From contig JAKSDN010000492.1 of assembly GCA_022360075.1 (NCBI GenBank), positions 1 to 15,215 on the forward strand: 15,215 nt of DNA. The letters are read 5' to 3'. Position 1 is the first letter of the stretch. Every line of letters begins with the position of its first letter. A program made the position numbers and the translations under genes. The DNA is from Kiloniellales bacterium (GTDB lineage Bacteria > Pseudomonadota > Alphaproteobacteria > Kiloniellales > JAKSDN01). Positions 11,823 to 15,215 of this stretch are shown here, one piece after another. The notes beneath the pieces are model-generated. The model was not told where the DNA came from. It ran no database searches and worked only from the letters and a program-made list of their open reading frames with translations.

Positions 11823-13120
11823 CACGCCTTCTCCATCGGCTTGGCGGTCGCGCCTGCCGGCATGCCGCCACCCTTGAGCACCGGTTCACCGATCGAGGTC
11901 GGCAGGGGCTTGGGCCGCTCGAAGATGCCCAAGAGCGGGATGATGATCAGGAAGTGGGCGAAGTAGTAGAAGGTCGCGATCTGGCTGATCACGACGTTCG
12001 CGATGCCGAAGGTGTGCCCATCGGCCGTCTTCGCGCCCATGATGCCCAAGAGCACGCAGACCGCCGCGAACACCCAGAAGAACTGCTTGTACAGCGGGCG
12101 GAAGCGCGCACTGCGCACCGGTGAACGGTCGAGCCAGGGCAGCACGAAGAGGACCAGAATCGATCCGAACATCAAGATCACGCCGCCCAGCTTGGCCGGA
12201 ACGATCCACAGGAAATCGAAGTCGATCGCCCGCAGGATCGCGTAGTACGGCAGGAAGTACCATTCCGGCACGATATGCGGCGGCGTGTTCAGGGGATTGG
12301 CCGGGATGTAGTTGTCCGGATGGCCCATGTAGTTGGGCGCGTAGAACACGAAGGCGGCGTAGAAGATCAGGAACACGCCGAGCCCGAAGAGGTCCTTCAC
12401 CGTGTAGTAGGGATGAAACGGGATCTTGTCCTGTGGCCCCTTGGCGTCGATGCCCAGCGGGTTGTTCGAGCCGTGCACGTGAAGCGCCCAGATGTGCACC
12501 ACGACCACGCCGAAGATCACGAAGGGCAGTAGGTAGTGCAGGGCGTAGAAGCGGTTCAGGGTCGGGTTATCGACCGAGAATCCGCCCCAGAGCCAGGTCA
12601 CGATGCCCTCGCCGATCAGCGGGATCGCCGAGAAGAGGTTGGTGATCACCGTGGCGGCCCAGAAGCTCATCTGGCCCCAAGGCAGCACGTAGCCCATGAA
12701 GGCCGTCGCCATCATGAGCAGCAGAATCACGACACCCAGCATCCAAAGCAGCTCGCGCGGCGCCTTGTAGGAGCCGTAGTAGAGCCCCCGGAAGATGTGG
12801 ATGTAGACCACGATGAAGAAGAACGAGGCACCGTTCGCATGCAGATAGCGCAGCAGCCAGCCGTCATTGACGTCGCGCATGATGCGCTCGACCGAATCGA
12901 AGGCATGGTCCACGTGCGGAGTGTACTGCATGGCCAGCATGATCCCGGTGACGATCATGATCACCAGGGCGATACCGGCCAGAGAACCGAAGTTCCACCA
13001 GTAGCTGAGATTTCGGGGCGTCGGGTACTGGGAGCCGACCGAATGGTCGATGAAGGAGAAGATCGGCAGGCGGTACTCGATCCAGCGGACTACCGGGTTG
13101 CCCATGAAGCCATTGCTCAT
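11822..13120 (-). CDS. petB: Cytochrome b of the bc1 complex
   Basis: This 432-residue inner-membrane subunit carries the two b haems and the quinol oxidation and quinone reduction sites. The haem ligands fall in the expected pairs, H94/H108 and H195/H209, each 14 residues apart. The quinol-site motif PEWY is at 285-288, and there are about eight hydrophobic helices. The length is that of the unsplit bacterial/mitochondrial cytochrome b, not the split b6/subunit IV form. The ATG at 13120 follows a strong GAGGAGGAG ribosome-binding site. The frame stays open upstream into the Rieske gene, but that extension is non-homologous. It starts 14 bases after the petA stop and its stop overlaps the petC start. 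Confidence 0.97.
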   Translation of the reverse strand: MSNGFMGNPVVRWIEYRLPIFSFIDHSVGSQYPTPRNLSYWWNFGSLAGIALVIMIVTGIMLAMQYTPHVDHAFDSVERIMRDVNDGWLLRYLHANGASFFFIVVYIHIFRGLYYGSYKAPRELLWMLGVVILLLMMATAFMGYVLPWGQMSFWAATVITNLFSAIPLIGEGIVTWLWGGFSVDNPTLNRFYALHYLLPFVIFGVVVVHIWALHVHGSNNPLGIDAKGPQDKIPFHPYYTVKDLFGLGVFLIFYAAFVFYAPNYMGHPDNYIPANPLNTPPHIVPEWYFLPYYAILRAIDFDFLWIVPAKLGGVILMFGSILVLFVLPWLDRSPVRSARFRPLYKQFFWVFAAVCVLLGIMGAKTADGHTFGIANVVISQIATFYYFAHFLIIIPLLGIFERPKPLPTSIGEPVLKGGGMPAGATAKPMEKA

Positions 13121-13134
13121 CGCGCCACTCCTCC

Positions 13135-13686
13135 TCAGCCGATCTTGATCGTCGTATCGTCGAGGAACTCGTACGTCGGCACCGGCAGGTTCTCCGGCGC
13201 CGGGCCCTTGCGGATCCGTCCCGAGGTGTCGTAGTGCGAGCCGTGGCAGGGGCAAAGCCAGCCGCCGAACTCGCCCTTGGGGTCGCCGACCCGCTGGCCC
13301 TTCGGGATGCAGCCGAGATGGGTGCAGATACCGACCATGACCAGCCATTGCGGCTGCAGGACGCGATCGGCGTCGGCCTGCGGGTCGGGCAGGTCGTCGA
13401 CCGCGACCGCCTCGGCCTCCGCGATCTCGTCGGCGGTGCGATGGCGGATGAAAACCGGCTTGCCGCGCCAGGTCACGGTGATCGCCTGGCCTTCCTCGAT
13501 GGCCGAGAGATCGACCTCGGTCGAGGCCAGCGCCAGCACGTCGGCCGCCGGGTTCATCGAGTCGATCAGCGGCCAGACCGCGACGCCCGTGCCCACGAGG
13601 CCGACCGCCGTGGCGGCGAGATAGAGAAAATCACGTCGCGTCTCTTCCTCTCCCGAGTGAGAGGCGTTCGCCGTGGTCTCCGCCAT
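13135..13686 (-). CDS. petA: Ubiquinol-cytochrome c reductase Rieske iron-sulfur subunit
   Basis: This 183-residue protein takes the first electron from quinol and passes it to cytochrome c1. It has a twin-arginine signal-anchor (ETRRDF at about 15-20, then a hydrophobic segment to about 40), so the folded cluster domain is exported by Tat and stays anchored. The [2Fe-2S] ligands are in box I CTHLGC (C121, H123) and box II CPCHGS (C145, H148), with C126 and C147 as the disulfide pair. The ATG at 13686 has AAGGGAAG upstream at good spacing; a TTG two codons earlier is less likely. It is the first gene of petABC, read away from trmL. Confidence 0.96.
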   Translation of the reverse strand: MAETTANASHSGEEETRRDFLYLAATAVGLVGTGVAVWPLIDSMNPAADVLALASTEVDLSAIEEGQAITVTWRGKPVFIRHRTADEIAEAEAVAVDDLPDPQADADRVLQPQWLVMVGICTHLGCIPKGQRVGDPKGEFGGWLCPCHGSHYDTSGRIRKGPAPENLPVPTYEFLDDTTIKIG

Positions 13687-13902
13687 GCCCAAACTTCCCT
13701 TGCGTCTCTGGATGATCTCTCCTGGCCGCCCGTCGTTATGCGCTGGCCCGAATCACGCTCTGATCTAGTCCCGCTTGACGGTCCGACAATCTTGCCAGCC
13801 GGCTCGCGCCCCCCGGCACGGCTTGCTTTCGGGCACAGACATAGAGGAAATTCCCGGCGAAGGCAAAGCCCAGAAAACAAGATACGACGGTACGGTTAGG
13901 CC
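13687..13902. promoter_or_regulatory. Divergent promoter region of petABC and trmL-hemF
   Basis: This 216-bp spacer must drive petABC leftwards and trmL-hemF rightwards. A weak sigma-70-like pair, TTGTCG then TAGATC at 16-base spacing, can be read on the minus strand within about 13760-13790. No FNR-type TTGAT-N4-ATCAA site or CtrA-type box was seen. The assignment as promoter region rests mainly on the gene layout. Confidence 0.4.
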
Positions 13903-14406
13903 ATGCGTCTGGCGCTCTACGAGCCCGACATTCCACAGAATACCGGTGCCATCCTGCGGCTCTGCGCCTGCCTCGGCGTGCCGCTCGAGATCGTCGAGCC
14001 CTGCGGCTTCGTCATGGACGACAAACGGCTGCGCCGCGTCGGCCTCGACTACCTGGAGGCGGTGACCCTGCGTCGGCACAGCTCCTGGCGCGCGTTCCAG
14101 AGCTGGCGGCGGGAGGAGGCGGGCGCCGGGCGCCTCTTGCTGCTGACGACGCGCGGCGATATGCCCTACACGGACTTCGCCTACCGGGAGAGCGACTGCC
14201 TGCTGCTCGGCCGCGAGAGTGCCGGCGTGCCGGAAGCCGTGCATCGGGCGGCCGACGCCCGCCTCGTGATCCCGCTGAGGCCCGGCCTGCGCTCGCTCAA
14301 CGTGGCCATGGCCGGCGCCATGGTCTTGGGCGAGGCCCTGCGCCAGACGCACAAGACCTCGCCCGCCACAACGAAAGAGGACACCGCCCATGGCGCCGCC
14401 GACTGA
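13903..14406 (+). CDS. trmL: tRNA (cytidine(34)-2'-O)-methyltransferase
   Basis: This 167-residue SPOUT-family enzyme uses S-adenosylmethionine to methylate the 2'-OH of the wobble base (C34/cmnm5U34) in the two leucine tRNA isoacceptors. Family motifs are visible in order: [18 protein letters not shown] (5-22, motif 1 with N13), [12 protein letters not shown] (100-111, motif 2) and [25 protein letters not shown] (123-147, motif 3 with the SAM-binding knot). The length is typical, with a short polar C-terminal tail. The ATG at 13903 starts the conserved core directly; a GGTTAGG sequence just upstream is only a weak ribosome-binding site. Its last 17 bases overlap the hemF start in another frame, so the two are probably cotranscribed. 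Confidence 0.93.
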   Translation: MRLALYEPDIPQNTGAILRLCACLGVPLEIVEPCGFVMDDKRLRRVGLDYLEAVTLRRHSSWRAFQSWRREEAGAGRLLLLTTRGDMPYTDFAYRESDCLLLGRESAGVPEAVHRAADARLVIPLRPGLRSLNVAMAGAMVLGEALRQTHKTSPATTKEDTAHGAAD

Positions 14407-15215
14407 AGAACACAAGAGCCGGGCCGCGGACTGGTTCGCCGAGCTGCGCGACCGCATCTGCGCCGCCTTCGAAGGGCTCGAGGATGCGCTCGAAGGTCCC
14501 AACGCAGAGCGCTTCGCGAACGTCGCGCCGGGCCGTTTCGAGCGCAAGACCTGGACCCGCGGCACCGAAGACGGCGACGGCAACCCGGCCCAGGCTGGCG
14601 GCGGCGTGATGGCGATCATGAAGGGCCGGGTGTTCGAGAAGGTCGGGGTCAATATCTCCACCGTCTGGGGCACCTTCTCGGAGGACTTCGCCGCCCAGAT
14701 TCCCGGCGCCGGGGAAGATCCGCGCTTCTGGGCCGCGGGCATCTCGCTGGTCGCGCATATGCGCTCGCCCCTGGTGCCGGCCGTGCACATGAACACGCGC
14801 CACATCATCACCACCAAGCACTGGTTCGGCGGCGGCTCGGATCTCAATCCGATGTTCCCGGTGGAACAGGATACGGCCGACTTCCACGCCGCCTTCAAGG
14901 CCGCCTGCGACAAGCACGACCCGGACTACTACCCGCGCTTCAAGGCCTGGTGCGATGATTACTTCTTCATCAAGCATCGCGGCGAGGCGCGCGGCGTCGG
15001 CGGCATCTTCTACGACTACATCGACAGCGGCGACTGGGATGCCGACTTCGCCTTCACCCGCGACGTCGGCCTGGCCTTTCTTGAGATCTACCCAAAGCTC
15101 GTGCGCCGGCACATGGCCGAGCCCTGGTCGGAGGAGCAGCGCCGCCACCAGCTCCTGCGCCGCGGCCGCTACGCCGAGTTCAACCTGCTCTACGACCGCG
15201 GCACCAAGTTCGGCC
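14390..15215 (+). CDS. hemF: Oxygen-dependent coproporphyrinogen III oxidase, N-terminal 275 codons (cut by the window edge)
   Basis: The enzyme decarboxylates coproporphyrinogen III to protoporphyrinogen IX using molecular oxygen, a late haem-synthesis step in the cytoplasm. The frame begins with [10 protein letters not shown] and has the family signatures [51 protein letters not shown] and, at the edge, [19 protein letters not shown]. The last corresponds to the highly conserved RRGRYVEFNL..DRGT region. Only the C-terminal portion is missing. The ATG at 14390 has AGAGGA eight bases upstream, inside trmL, and overlaps the trmL end by 17 bases. Placement opposite petABC couples haem supply and cytochrome bc1 synthesis by position. 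The use of HemF implies an aerobic lifestyle, though an oxygen-independent HemN elsewhere is not excluded. Confidence 0.95.
   Translation, partial: MAPPTEEHKSRAADWFAELRDRICAAFEGLEDALEGPNAERFANVAPGRFERKTWTRGTEDGDGNPAQAGGGVMAIMKGRVFEKVGVNISTVWGTFSEDFAAQIPGAGEDPRFWAAGISLVAHMRSPLVPAVHMNTRHIITTKHWFGGGSDLNPMFPVEQDTADFHAAFKAACDKHDPDYYPRFKAWCDDYFFIKHRGEARGVGGIFYDYIDSGDWDADFAFTRDVGLAFLEIYPKLVRRHMAEPWSEEQRRHQLLRRGRYAEFNLLYDRGTKFG

Noticed and set aside
11822..13348. An N-terminally extended cytochrome b frame reaching into the Rieske gene
   Set aside because: Cytochrome b homology starts at the ATG at 13120 behind a strong ribosome-binding site. The extension is an out-of-frame reading of the Rieske box region.

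Overview
This window reads as chromosomal DNA from a GC-rich alphaproteobacterium, most likely of the Rhodospirillales/Kiloniellales type. The grounds are a petABC cytochrome bc1 operon with alphaproteobacterial proteins, an adjacent trmL-hemF pair, a methylthioadenosine salvage cluster, strong G/C at third codon positions, and CtrA-type TTAA-N7-TTAA boxes. No rRNA, tRNA, CRISPR array, insertion sequence or phage gene was seen.

Layout from left to right. Positions 1-2259 (minus strand) hold a sulfur-salvage operon transcribed mtnP > mtnA > class II aldolase; the aldolase runs off the left edge. Positions 2485-2742 (plus strand) hold a short, AT-richer coiled-coil ORF of unknown function. Positions 2828-6562 and 6963-10724 (both minus) are two tandem paralogues of about 1,250 residues. 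Each fuses a CheB methylesterase, a CheR methyltransferase, a PAS-like module, a seven-heptad coiled coil, two PAS domains and a complete HisKA/HATPase histidine kinase. Positions 11034-13686 (minus) are petA-petB-petC (Rieske protein, cytochrome b, cytochrome c1). Positions 13903-15215 (plus) are trmL and the first 275 codons of hemF, divergent from the pet operon.

How the genes work together. The left operon phosphorolyses methylthioadenosine and isomerises methylthioribose-1-phosphate. With the aldolase it would make a DHAP-shunt-like route; no MTR kinase is seen. The pet genes encode the respiratory bc1 complex, and hemF supplies haem precursors, which fits the divergent pet/hem layout.

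The central 8 kb is the most unusual part. The two giant sensor proteins carry intact catalytic motifs for methylesterase, methyltransferase and kinase activities. Neither has a receiver domain, and no chemoreceptor, CheA/CheW or response regulator is nearby. Each gene has a perfect CtrA-type box in its upstream region, one with the extended TTAACCAT half-site. This suggests both belong to the CtrA (cell-cycle/motility) regulon. The pair seems to be an accessory block placed between petC and mtnP.
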